NCBI GenBank assembly: GCA_002407845.1
Contig: DHPK01000006.1
Location: forward strand, 15,074 to 22,630
Source of the DNA: Leptolinea sp. UBA5366
GTDB taxonomy: Bacteria > Chloroflexota > Anaerolineae > Anaerolineales > Anaerolineaceae
Length of the DNA: 7,557 nt
Direction of reading: 5' to 3'
Shown: one piece after another, positions 1-6,079 of the stretch
Position numbering within the stretch: position 1 is the first letter of the stretch
Layout: the number at the start of each line of letters is the position of its first letter
Notes under the pieces: model-generated
The model's database searches: none
The model's input: the letters and a program-made list of their open reading frames with translations, nothing else
Told to the model about the DNA's origin: nothing
Made by a program: the position numbers and the translations under genes

Positions 1-28
1 TTTGAATGATATTTCAAATTAATCGAAC

Positions 29-1702
29 TTAAATTTTGAGCACGGCTCCCTCAGAAGCAGAGGTAACCATCTTCGCGTACCGAGCCAAATAGCCGGTGGT
101 GATATTCGGCGTGCGCGGCTGCCAATTTTCACGGCGTTTTGCCAATTCGGTTTCATCAACCAGCAGCTGAATTGAATAGGCTGGAATGTCGATGCGAATG
201 CGGTCGCCTTCTTCAATCAGCGCGATAGTGCCGCCAGCTGCCGCTTCCGGAGAAACGTGTCCGATGGACGCGCCACGGGTTGCGCCTGAAAAACGTCCGT
301 CCGTGATCAGTGCAACGGATTTATCCAACCCCATACCGGCAATGGCGGAGGTCGGACTGAGCATTTCGCGCATGCCGGGACCTCCCTTTGGTCCTTCGTA
401 GCGGATAATGATCACGTCCCCTGACTGGATCTTGCCGTCGTAGATCGCTGCGATGGCTTCTTCCTCGCTGTCAAAAGTCCGTGCCGGTCCTTCGTGAACC
501 AGCATATCCTCAGCAACCGCGGAGCGTTTGACGACGCAGCCTTCGGGTGCGATGTTGCCGAAAAGCATTGCCAATCCGCCGGTTTTGGAATAGGGATCCT
601 GATAAGGTCGGATGACCGCGTTCGGCCGGTTGGTGACGGATGCGAGGTTTTCCGCGAGTGTCTTTCCGGTGCAGGTCATGACTTCGCCATTGATGACGTT
701 GTTTTGCAGCAGCTCGGATAAAAGCGCCTGAACACCGCCGACCGCAGCCAAATCTTGAACATGATGATTGCCGGCAGGAGCCAAACGGCATAAATTAGGC
801 GTGTTTTCCGAGATGGTGTTGATCGCTTCAAGGTTGACGTTCAGCCCGCATTCTTTCCCGATTGCGGTCAGATGCAGAACGGAGTTGCTTGAACAGCCCA
901 GCGCCATGTCAGCAGTGAAGGCATTGGTCAGCGACGACTGCGTCACTATGTCCAACGGGCACAGGTTCTGGCGGACGAGTTCAACAGCCTGCATGCCGGT
1001 CTGCTTTGCCAGCCGGATTCGGGCAGATTCCACCGAGGCAATTGTGCCGTTGCCGGGCAGTGCCATGCCGAGGGCTTCTGTCAGACAGTTCATCGAGTTG
1101 GCAGTAAACATGCCGGAACAGGAACCGCAGCCCGGGCAGGCATTGTCTTCGATTAGTTGAAGCTCTTTTTCGTCGATCTTTCCGGCTTTAATTGCGCCAA
1201 CTGCCTCAAAAACAGAGTTGAGATCTAGCGCTTTGCCGTCGATCGTTTTGGATGCCATCGGACCGCCAGACACAAAAATGGCAGGGATGTTGACACGGCA
1301 GGCAGCCATCAGCATGCCCGGGACAATCTTGTCACAGTTTGGGATGAAGACCATCCCGTCAAATTGATGCGCCAGCGCCATGGTTTCACAGGAGTCGGCG
1401 ATGAGTTCACGGGAAGCCAGCGAATATTTCATGCCAGCATGACCCATGGCGATGCCGTCGCAGACGCCAATCGCACCGAATTCAATCGGTGTTCCGCCGC
1501 CCATGCGAATTCCCGCTTTAACTGCATCAGCAATTTGCCTGAGATGGATATGTCCAGGAACAATCTCATTGAAAGCATTGCAGACACCGATCAAGGGGCG
1601 ATTAAGCTCTTCATCAGTGTAGCCCATTGCTTTGAAAAGGCTGCGGTGCGGGGCTCTTTCGACTCCCTGCGTAACGTTCGAGGATTTCAATTTCCTGTCC
1701 AT
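29..1702 (-). CDS. ilvD: Dihydroxy-acid dehydratase
   Basis: This enzyme dehydrates 2,3-dihydroxy-3-methylbutanoate and 2,3-dihydroxy-3-methylpentanoate to the 2-oxo acids that lead to valine/leucine and isoleucine; it is cytoplasmic and carries an Fe-S cluster. The 557 residues match the usual full length. Visible hallmarks are Cys41 (CNAFNE), Asp81 (GVCDG), Cys123-Asp124-Lys125 (NCDK, where the family lysine is carbamylated for Mg binding), Cys195 in the CPGCGSCSG motif, Glu445, and Ser472 in DGRFSG, the catalytic serine position of the family. Whether the cluster is 2Fe-2S or 4Fe-4S cannot be settled by eye. The ATG lies 3 bp after the ilvC stop with only a weak upstream GGA, so translation is probably coupled to ilvC. 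It is the last visible gene of the ilv operon. No hairpin is seen in the 28 bp after the stop, so the operon may continue beyond the window. Confidence 0.97.
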   Translation of the reverse strand: MDRKLKSSNVTQGVERAPHRSLFKAMGYTDEELNRPLIGVCNAFNEIVPGHIHLRQIADAVKAGIRMGGGTPIEFGAIGVCDGIAMGHAGMKYSLASRELIADSCETMALAHQFDGMVFIPNCDKIVPGMLMAACRVNIPAIFVSGGPMASKTIDGKALDLNSVFEAVGAIKAGKIDEKELQLIEDNACPGCGSCSGMFTANSMNCLTEALGMALPGNGTIASVESARIRLAKQTGMQAVELVRQNLCPLDIVTQSSLTNAFTADMALGCSSNSVLHLTAIGKECGLNVNLEAINTISENTPNLCRLAPAGNHHVQDLAAVGGVQALLSELLQNNVINGEVMTCTGKTLAENLASVTNRPNAVIRPYQDPYSKTGGLAMLFGNIAPEGCVVKRSAVAEDMLVHEGPARTFDSEEEAIAAIYDGKIQSGDVIIIRYEGPKGGPGMREMLSPTSAIAGMGLDKSVALITDGRFSGATRGASIGHVSPEAAAGGTIALIEEGDRIRIDIPAYSIQLLVDETELAKRRENWQPRTPNITTGYLARYAKMVTSASEGAVLKI

Positions 1703-1705
1703 GAC

Positions 1706-2695
1706 TTACTTATTCCAAAGCATCTTTTCGCGCAATTCGGCGCCGACAACTTCAACCGGGTGCGCTTTGGACATGCGGCGCGTGGCATTGAAGAATGTTC
1801 GTCCGGTTTTGTTTTCAAGAATCCAACGGCCAGCAAAGGTTCCATCCTGGATTTCGGTCAAAAGCTGTTTCATCGCCTTCTTGGTTTCGTCGGTGATAAT
1901 GCGCGGTCCGGCGATGTATTCGCCATATTCTGCGGTATCGGAGATCGAGAAGTTCATATAGCTGATGCCGCCCTTGTTAACCAGGTCGATGATCAGTTTC
2001 ATCTCATGCAGACATTCAAAATAAGCTGATTCCGGCTGATATCCGGCTTCAACCAAAGTTTCAAAACCGGCTTTCATCAAAGCGACCACGCCGCCGCAAA
2101 GAACTGCCTGTTCGCCGAACAGATCGGTTTCGGTCTCTTCCTGGAAAGTTGTTTCGAGGACTCCAGCGCGTGCACCGCCGATTCCGGCTGCCCAAGCGAG
2201 GGCTTTTTCGAGCGCCTGACCGGATGGGTTCTGATAGACAGCGACCAGCACCGGAACGCCTTTGCCTTCTTCAAACTGGGAACGGACAGTGTGACCGGGA
2301 CCTTTCGGCGCGATCATGAAGACGTCCACATCTTCGGGAGGGACGATCTGCCCGTAATGGATGTTGAATCCGTGGGCAAACGCCAAGCTCTTGCCTGAAG
2401 TCAGATTGGGGGCAATTTCTGCCTGATACAGGTCAGCTTGTTTTTCGTCCGGTACCAGCACCATGATCACGTCAGCGGCTTTGACTGCCTCAGCCGGTGT
2501 CAAAATGGAGAATCCGGCAGCGGCGGCAGCCTGTCTGCTCTTGGAGTTTTCCTGTAATCCGATGACAACGTCCATGCCGCTGTCTTTCAGGTTGAGCGCA
2601 TGGGCATGACCCTGACTTCCGTAACCAATTATGGCAAGTTTTTTGCCCTTGAGAACTTCTAATTTGCAGTCTTTTGCATAGAACAATTTAGCCAT
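1706..2695 (-). CDS. ilvC: Ketol-acid reductoisomerase, class I (short form)
   Basis: This enzyme converts 2-acetolactate and 2-aceto-2-hydroxybutanoate to dihydroxy acids by Mg-dependent alkyl migration and NAD(P)H reduction. I chose the start at MAKLFYAKDC (329 residues, normal for class I) because AAGGAG lies 9 bases before this ATG; an ATG 18 bases upstream has no good site. The N-terminal Rossmann domain has G24-Y-G26-S-Q-G29 and His108 in FAHGFNIH. Lys131 sits in PKGPGH. The helical C-terminal domain carries the metal and substrate residues Asp191 and Glu195 (ETDLFGEQ), Glu227, Glu231 and Ser252 (SISDTAEYG). The cofactor loop reads GLQENSKS, where many family members have GLR-x-GS-x-S; the Arg is replaced by Gln while both serines remain. 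The start codon overlaps the end of ilvN by 8 bases, and ilvD follows 3 bp after the stop. Confidence 0.97.
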   Translation of the reverse strand: MAKLFYAKDCKLEVLKGKKLAIIGYGSQGHAHALNLKDSGMDVVIGLQENSKSRQAAAAAGFSILTPAEAVKAADVIMVLVPDEKQADLYQAEIAPNLTSGKSLAFAHGFNIHYGQIVPPEDVDVFMIAPKGPGHTVRSQFEEGKGVPVLVAVYQNPSGQALEKALAWAAGIGGARAGVLETTFQEETETDLFGEQAVLCGGVVALMKAGFETLVEAGYQPESAYFECLHEMKLIIDLVNKGGISYMNFSISDTAEYGEYIAGPRIITDETKKAMKQLLTEIQDGTFAGRWILENKTGRTFFNATRRMSKAHPVEVVGAELREKMLWNK

Positions 2696-2706
2696 TTCGA
2701 GAATCT
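2688..2706 (-). promoter_or_regulatory. ilvC ribosome binding site and start inside the end of ilvN
   Basis: AAGGAG lies within the last codons of ilvN, 9 bases before the ATG at 2695-2693. The ilvN stop TAA (2690-2688) falls after the ilvC start, so the two frames overlap by 8 bases. This decides the ilvC start and suggests coupled translation. Confidence 0.85.
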
Positions 2707-3221
2707 CCTTCATCTTCTGTCAAGATTGTAGTTTTACCCCGTTCCAGAGCAACCAGCCCTGAACGAACAAGTTCCATAATTTCAAATTGGGAAACCAGGC
2801 GGATAAACGCTTCAAGTTTTTCCAGGTCGCCCGTAACCGATACCGTCAGACATTCATGATTGATGTCGATGATATTTCCGCGGAAAATATTCACGATTTG
2901 GATGATTTCATCGCGGTCTTCCTTCGTCTCACAGCGTAATTTGACCATGACCAATTCCCGCTGAACACAGGTCTCCCGATCCAGCAGTTTTGCGGAGATC
3001 ACCAGCACCTGCTTCCTCACCTGACTGAGGATAAAATCTGCTGCCTGTTCGTCCCCATATGTCACAATTGTAATGCGGGTGATGTCAGGACGGTCGGTGA
3101 CATCTGCTGAGACACTCAGGATGTTATAGCCTTTGCGTGAAAAAAGCCGGACGATCTGGGAAAGCACGCCTGCGATATTTTCCACCAAAATGGATACCAT
3201 GAATAATTTTTCTTGTTTCAT
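2688..3221 (-). CDS. ilvN: Acetolactate synthase small (regulatory) subunit
   Basis: This is the regulatory subunit of acetohydroxyacid synthase; in the family it activates the large subunit and binds the end-product inhibitor, usually valine. Its 177 residues are typical of the IlvN/IlvH type. An ACT domain covers roughly residues 6-80, with the pattern VENIAGVLSQI followed by FSRKGYNI; Asn15, Gly18 and Asn33 occupy the region that forms the effector site in family members. The C-terminal small-subunit domain spans about 88-162 and ends in ELVRSGLVALERG. The ATG is preceded by AGGA at 7 bases, and the gene starts 37 bp after ilvB. Its last codons contain the ribosome binding site and start of ilvC. 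The name could equally be ilvH; effector specificity cannot be read from sequence alone. Confidence 0.95.
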   Translation of the reverse strand: MKQEKLFMVSILVENIAGVLSQIVRLFSRKGYNILSVSADVTDRPDITRITIVTYGDEQAADFILSQVRKQVLVISAKLLDRETCVQRELVMVKLRCETKEDRDEIIQIVNIFRGNIIDINHECLTVSVTGDLEKLEAFIRLVSQFEIMELVRSGLVALERGKTTILTEDEGDSRNG

Positions 3222-3258
3222 AATTCTGTCCTGTTTTCTCTGAATGATCGCTGACCGC

Positions 3259-4971
3259 TCAGATTAAGAAATCGTCCAAGTTTTTGCCGGATGGCACCAT
3301 CGGGGTGACTTTTTCATCGATATTGATGACACAGTCGATCACAGCGCTCTCGCCGCTCTCCAACGCCTTTTTGAAAGCTGCTTCGAAAGCCTCCAAATCA
3401 CTGACTCGATACCCCTGTACGCCGTAAGCGTCCGCAAGTTTGATAAAATCCGGACCGCGGTCAAGCGTCGTCTGAGAGTAGCGTTTCTGATAGATCAGCG
3501 TCTGCCACTGCCGAACCATGCCAAGCGTTCCATTATTCATGATTACTGTGATGACTGGAACGCCGTAATGTTCCATTGTGCCGAGTTCATGATTGTTCAT
3601 TCTGAAACAGCCGTCGCCTGTGATTTCGACGACCGGGACGTCAGGATTTCCAACTTTTGCACCCATCGCAGCTCCCATGCCAAACCCCATCGCGCCGAAG
3701 CCGCCGGATGTGATCAGCTGCCGCGGGCGGGAGAATGGGAAGGACTGGGCAGTCCACATCTGATGCTGGCCGACATCCGTCACAACAATCACGTTATCAC
3801 CCGTCGTGCGGTGGATTGCGCTCAGTATTTCGCGCGGGTGCAGCATTTCCGATTTTTCGTCCTGAGCTGCTTTGGAATGTTTATTCTCCAAAAATTCTGC
3901 TGCCCAGGCGGTATCCTTTTTCGATTTTGTTTTAAGCTGTTCGTTCAGCTGGGTCAGAATTTCGCGCGCATCCCCGCAGAGAAAATGATCAGCTTTCACA
4001 TTCTTGTTGATTTCTGAGCGGTCGATGTCGATATGGACAATTTTCCGCTCTTCTTTGAAGCGTTCTGGGTTCAGCGCAACGCGATCTGTGAATCGCGCAC
4101 CGACTGCGATCATCAGATCGCTCTTCGTGCACATCAGATTTGAATCGCGGTTTCCATGCATGCCGATCATTCCGCTGAACAGCGGATGTTCCTGAGGCAT
4201 GCAGCCCAGTCCCATCAGCGTGCTGACGACCGGAGCGGAGATGTTTTCCGCCAGTTCGATCAGTTCCTGAGATGCATTTGAACTGACAACGCCCCCTCCG
4301 CATAAAATGACCGGCCGTTTCGCTTTTTGGATCATTTCGATCAGGCTGTCGATTTGAGCTGCGCTTGGGGTTGAATGAACCACGACATGGCTTCTTCTTT
4401 TGTATAAGGAAGCAAGATGCCCATTGTTCTTATGCTCGCGCTTAGGCAGTCGGCGGAAATTCGTCGTTGCTGCCGAAACGTCTTTCATGATGTCGATCAG
4501 CACAGGTCCCGGTCTGCCGCTTTCTGCCACGGCGAACGCTTCGCGAAGCACGTCAGCAAGTTCTTCAACATCCCGCACCTGATAGTTCGATTTGGTGATC
4601 GGCATCGTGATGCCGGTGATATCCGTTTCCTGAAAGGCGTCTTTCCCGATCAGATTATAGGAGACGTTGCACGAGATGAACACAACCGGCGACGAATCCA
4701 TGTAAGCTGTGGCAATGCCGGTTATCAGGTTGGTTGCCCCCGGTCCGGACGTCGCAAAACAGACACCGACTTTTCCGGTTGAGCGGGCATACCCGTCTGC
4801 GGCGTGCGATGCTCCTTGTTCATGAGCTGTAAGGATATGGTGAATTTGTCCGCTATAGTCATGCAGTGCGTCATAAAGATTAAGAATGGTTCCACCAGGA
4901 TATCCGAAAACAACATCTACACCTTGTTCTAATAAACATTCTATAACGATTTTAGATCCATTAATTACCAT
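3259..4971 (-). CDS. ilvB: Acetolactate synthase large (catalytic) subunit
   Basis: This is the thiamine diphosphate- and FAD-dependent catalytic subunit of acetohydroxyacid synthase. It condenses two pyruvates to 2-acetolactate, or pyruvate with 2-oxobutanoate to 2-aceto-2-hydroxybutanoate. The 570 residues are full length. The N-terminal ThDP domain (about 1-165) has GYPGG near residue 24 and catalytic Glu51 in AHEQGA. The central domain (about 200-330) has KRPVILCGGG and GARFTDRV. The C-terminal ThDP domain has DVGQHQMW (399-406) and the cofactor motif G452-D-G454 through N479-N480. An LDD-containing tail ends the protein. These features, with the adjacent ACT subunit, argue for the anabolic enzyme rather than pyruvate oxidase or catabolic AlsS. 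A small oddity is Cys101 in ISCNV, where glycine is common. The start has GGAGG about 6 bases upstream. It is the first gene of the operon, behind a T-box leader. Confidence 0.97.
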   Translation of the reverse strand: MVINGSKIVIECLLEQGVDVVFGYPGGTILNLYDALHDYSGQIHHILTAHEQGASHAADGYARSTGKVGVCFATSGPGATNLITGIATAYMDSSPVVFISCNVSYNLIGKDAFQETDITGITMPITKSNYQVRDVEELADVLREAFAVAESGRPGPVLIDIMKDVSAATTNFRRLPKREHKNNGHLASLYKRRSHVVVHSTPSAAQIDSLIEMIQKAKRPVILCGGGVVSSNASQELIELAENISAPVVSTLMGLGCMPQEHPLFSGMIGMHGNRDSNLMCTKSDLMIAVGARFTDRVALNPERFKEERKIVHIDIDRSEINKNVKADHFLCGDAREILTQLNEQLKTKSKKDTAWAAEFLENKHSKAAQDEKSEMLHPREILSAIHRTTGDNVIVVTDVGQHQMWTAQSFPFSRPRQLITSGGFGAMGFGMGAAMGAKVGNPDVPVVEITGDGCFRMNNHELGTMEHYGVPVITVIMNNGTLGMVRQWQTLIYQKRYSQTTLDRGPDFIKLADAYGVQGYRVSDLEAFEAAFKKALESGESAVIDCVINIDEKVTPMVPSGKNLDDFLI

Positions 4972-4995
4972 TGCAGCCCTCCGTTTCTTAGATTT

Positions 4996-5030
4996 AAAAA
5001 AGTTTTCGCCCTAATCATTAGGGCGAAAAC
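4996..5030 (-). terminator. Regulated intrinsic terminator of the T-box leader
   Basis: Positions 5002-5030 form a near-perfect palindrome with 14-base complementary arms around one central base. On the minus strand it is followed directly by six T residues (5001-4996). It ends 24 bp before the ilvB start codon. It should form when tRNA-Ile is charged and stop transcription before the structural genes. Confidence 0.92.
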
Positions 5031-5054
5031 TAATTTTTCCGCTGTACCACCTAA
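5018..5054 (-). promoter_or_regulatory. T-box antiterminator element
   Basis: The minus strand can fold with TTAGG (5054-5050) paired to CCTAA (5022-5018). The TGGTACA bulge stays open to receive the tRNA acceptor end. A second helix pairs GCGGAAAA (5042-5035) with TTTTCGC (5029-5023), with one bulged G. The 3' strands of both helices are also the 5' strand of the terminator, so the two folds exclude each other. Confidence 0.85.
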
Positions 5055-5057
5055 TTT

Positions 5058-5075
5058 CCCGCTTATTAAGGCGGG
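5058..5075 (-). other. Stem III hairpin of the T-box leader
   Basis: CCCGC and GCGGG form a 5-bp GC stem around an 8-base AT-rich loop, immediately before the T-box sequence. This is the normal position of Stem III, so it is treated as part of the riboswitch rather than as a separate terminator; no T-run follows it. Confidence 0.75.
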
Positions 5076-5166
5076 CAATCACTCTCCACTAACATGAAGG
5101 TCTCTTGTATCGGTGAGATTCCGTCGGGGCTTACTGCTCAAGGGTTCTGCCCCAATGCTCCGGGAT

Positions 5167-5169
5167 GAT
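5167..5169 (-). promoter_or_regulatory. T-box specifier codon AUC (isoleucine)
   Basis: On the minus strand the 3' side of the Stem I internal loop reads GAAA-ATC-A, with GAA opposite the AGTA at 5236-5233. This is the usual placement of the specifier in T-box RNAs. ATC pairs with the GAU anticodon of tRNA-Ile. Shifting by exactly one codon also gives ATC (5166-5164), so the isoleucine assignment survives that ambiguity. It agrees with the ilv genes downstream. Confidence 0.85.
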
Positions 5170-5276
5170 TTTCGACTTCAGTCTGTGAGAATTCTCACCA
5201 GCCATTCTCTCTCTGGAACAGTCTCTTCAGTTTACTCTTTCCCATCAAAGCGTTACTATTTGGTATTGATTTGGCA

Positions 5277-5285
5277 ATATTATCA
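5277..5285 (-). promoter_or_regulatory. Candidate extended -10 promoter for the ilv operon
   Basis: The minus strand reads TG-A-TAATAT, an extended -10 form, and would start transcription near 5270. That is about 19 bases before Stem I, a usual spacing for T-box leaders. No convincing -35 box is present at 16-18 bases, so the call rests on the extended -10 and the geometry. Confidence 0.5.
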
Positions 5286-5314
5286 AAGAACGACTGAAAA
5301 AGGGCACTGTTTTT

Positions 5315-5343
5315 TAAATAGGTGACATTTCCAGAATTGACAA
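5315..5343 (-). promoter_or_regulatory. Alternative sigma-A-type promoter for the ilv operon
   Basis: The minus strand has TTGTCA (5343-5338, 5 of 6 matches to the -35 consensus), a 17-base spacer, and TATTTA (5320-5315, a weak -10). Transcription would start near 5308, about 57 bases before Stem I. It lies directly after the stop codon of the AIM24-family gene. It could act instead of, or together with, the promoter at 5277-5285. Confidence 0.4.
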
Positions 5344-5355
5344 ATCAACCCGTTA

Positions 5356-6036
5356 TTAATTGCTGGATGGCATGAATTTGCGAAGCACGCCGGCAAGCGA
5401 TGAAATAGGCGAGGTTTGAATGTAAACTTTGCCCGGACCGGTCACCTCGGTGTTGAACAGTCCTTCACCGCCGAACAGAATGTTCTTGACGCCGCCGCTG
5501 ACTGTTTTGACATCCATTGAGCAGGTCGATTCCATCGCAGCCAGATAGCCGGTGTCGATGATCAGTTTTTCTCCGGCAGCCAGATCATACACTTTGCAAT
5601 GTCCGTCAATTTCGACAAATGCTTTGCCGTGTCCGGACAGACGCTGCATCACGAATCCTTCACCGCCAAACAGCCCGCTGGCAAGTTTCTTCTGAAAATA
5701 CATCGACAGCTCAACACCGCTTTCGGATGCCAGGAATCCTGATTTCTGCACGATAAGCTCCTTGCCAGGTTCGATGTCAAAAGTCAGAATCATGCCGGGG
5801 AAAGAGGACGCGAATGAGACAATGCCGGTCCCTTTGGCAGTGAATGTGTTCAAAAACATCGATTCTGATGAGAGCATTCGACCCAGAACCTTGCCAATGC
5901 CGCCGCGTGAAGTTGTCTCCATTACAATATTCGGCGTCATCCAAGCCATTGCGCCGCTTTCGGTTACCATGGTCTCGCCATTCGCAAGGGTGCAGATTAA
6001 AACGGGAAACGGTGTCCCTTCAATTTTGTATTCCAT
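5356..6036 (-). CDS. AIM24 / TIGR00266 family protein
   Basis: The 226-residue protein resembles the AIM24 (TIGR00266, formerly DUF124) family, whose bacterial role is unknown; a yeast relative is a mitochondrial inner-membrane protein. The family fold is beta-rich. Three internal repeats can be seen, at about residues 20-77, 91-145 and 155-208. Each begins with a GE-x-x-IV-x-x-SG or similar turn. The last two contain an identical FGGEG followed by a GxGK strand (GHGKAFVEI, GPGKVYIQT). There is no signal peptide or membrane segment, so it is expected in the cytoplasm. The start is supported by AGGAG 6 bases upstream. It lies 43 bp after the secreted repeat protein gene, with no terminator between, so co-transcription is likely. 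No terminator is evident between it and the ilv leader. Confidence 0.88.
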   Translation of the reverse strand: MEYKIEGTPFPVLICTLANGETMVTESGAMAWMTPNIVMETTSRGGIGKVLGRMLSSESMFLNTFTAKGTGIVSFASSFPGMILTFDIEPGKELIVQKSGFLASESGVELSMYFQKKLASGLFGGEGFVMQRLSGHGKAFVEIDGHCKVYDLAAGEKLIIDTGYLAAMESTCSMDVKTVSGGVKNILFGGEGLFNTEVTGPGKVYIQTSPISSLAGVLRKFMPSSN

Positions 6037-6079
6037 AATATTCTCCTGATTGTTGAATCATATTTTTGTTTTTTGAAAA

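Larger units (their letters stand above)
4996..5270 (-). promoter_or_regulatory. T-box leader (tRNA-Ile-sensing riboswitch) of the ilv operon
   Basis: This untranslated leader lets uncharged tRNA control read-through into ilvB. All canonical parts can be seen on the minus strand. Stem I spans about 5251-5157, closed by GCTTT with GGAGC and by GGGA with TCCC. A loop-E arrangement has AGTA (5236-5233) opposite GAA (5173-5171). AGAGAG and GGCTGGTG match the distal Stem I motifs. The codon after GAAA is ATC (Ile). A GC-rich Stem III hairpin lies at 5075-5058, then the T-box sequence AGGTGGTACAGCGG at 5052-5039, and finally a terminator hairpin with a U-run. The TGGT in the T-box bulge complements a tRNA 3' end ACCA, which fits tRNA-Ile with discriminator A. 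The exact 5' end depends on which promoter is used. Confidence 0.95.

Noticed and set aside
1..28. Possible terminator after ilvD
   Set aside because: The 28 bases are AT-rich but contain no hairpin followed by a T-run on the minus strand; the operon end lies outside the window or is not visible.
1364..2029. Plus-strand open frame of 221 codons across ilvD and ilvC
   Set aside because: It lies antisense to two well-supported enzyme genes and spans their junction. It shows no recognisable protein features and is explained by codon bias of the opposite strand.
3568..4017. Plus-strand open frame of 149 codons inside ilvB
   Set aside because: It is antisense to conserved ThDP-domain coding sequence, with no convincing domain of its own.
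5113..5325. Plus-strand open frame of 70 codons between the AIM24-family gene and ilvB
   Set aside because: It overlaps the structured T-box leader on the opposite strand; the RNA elements explain the sequence fully.
5337..5342. Perfect TTGACA on the plus strand
   Set aside because: No acceptable -10 lies at 16-18 bases and there is no plus-strand gene downstream. Its reverse complement is partly used in the ilv promoter candidate.
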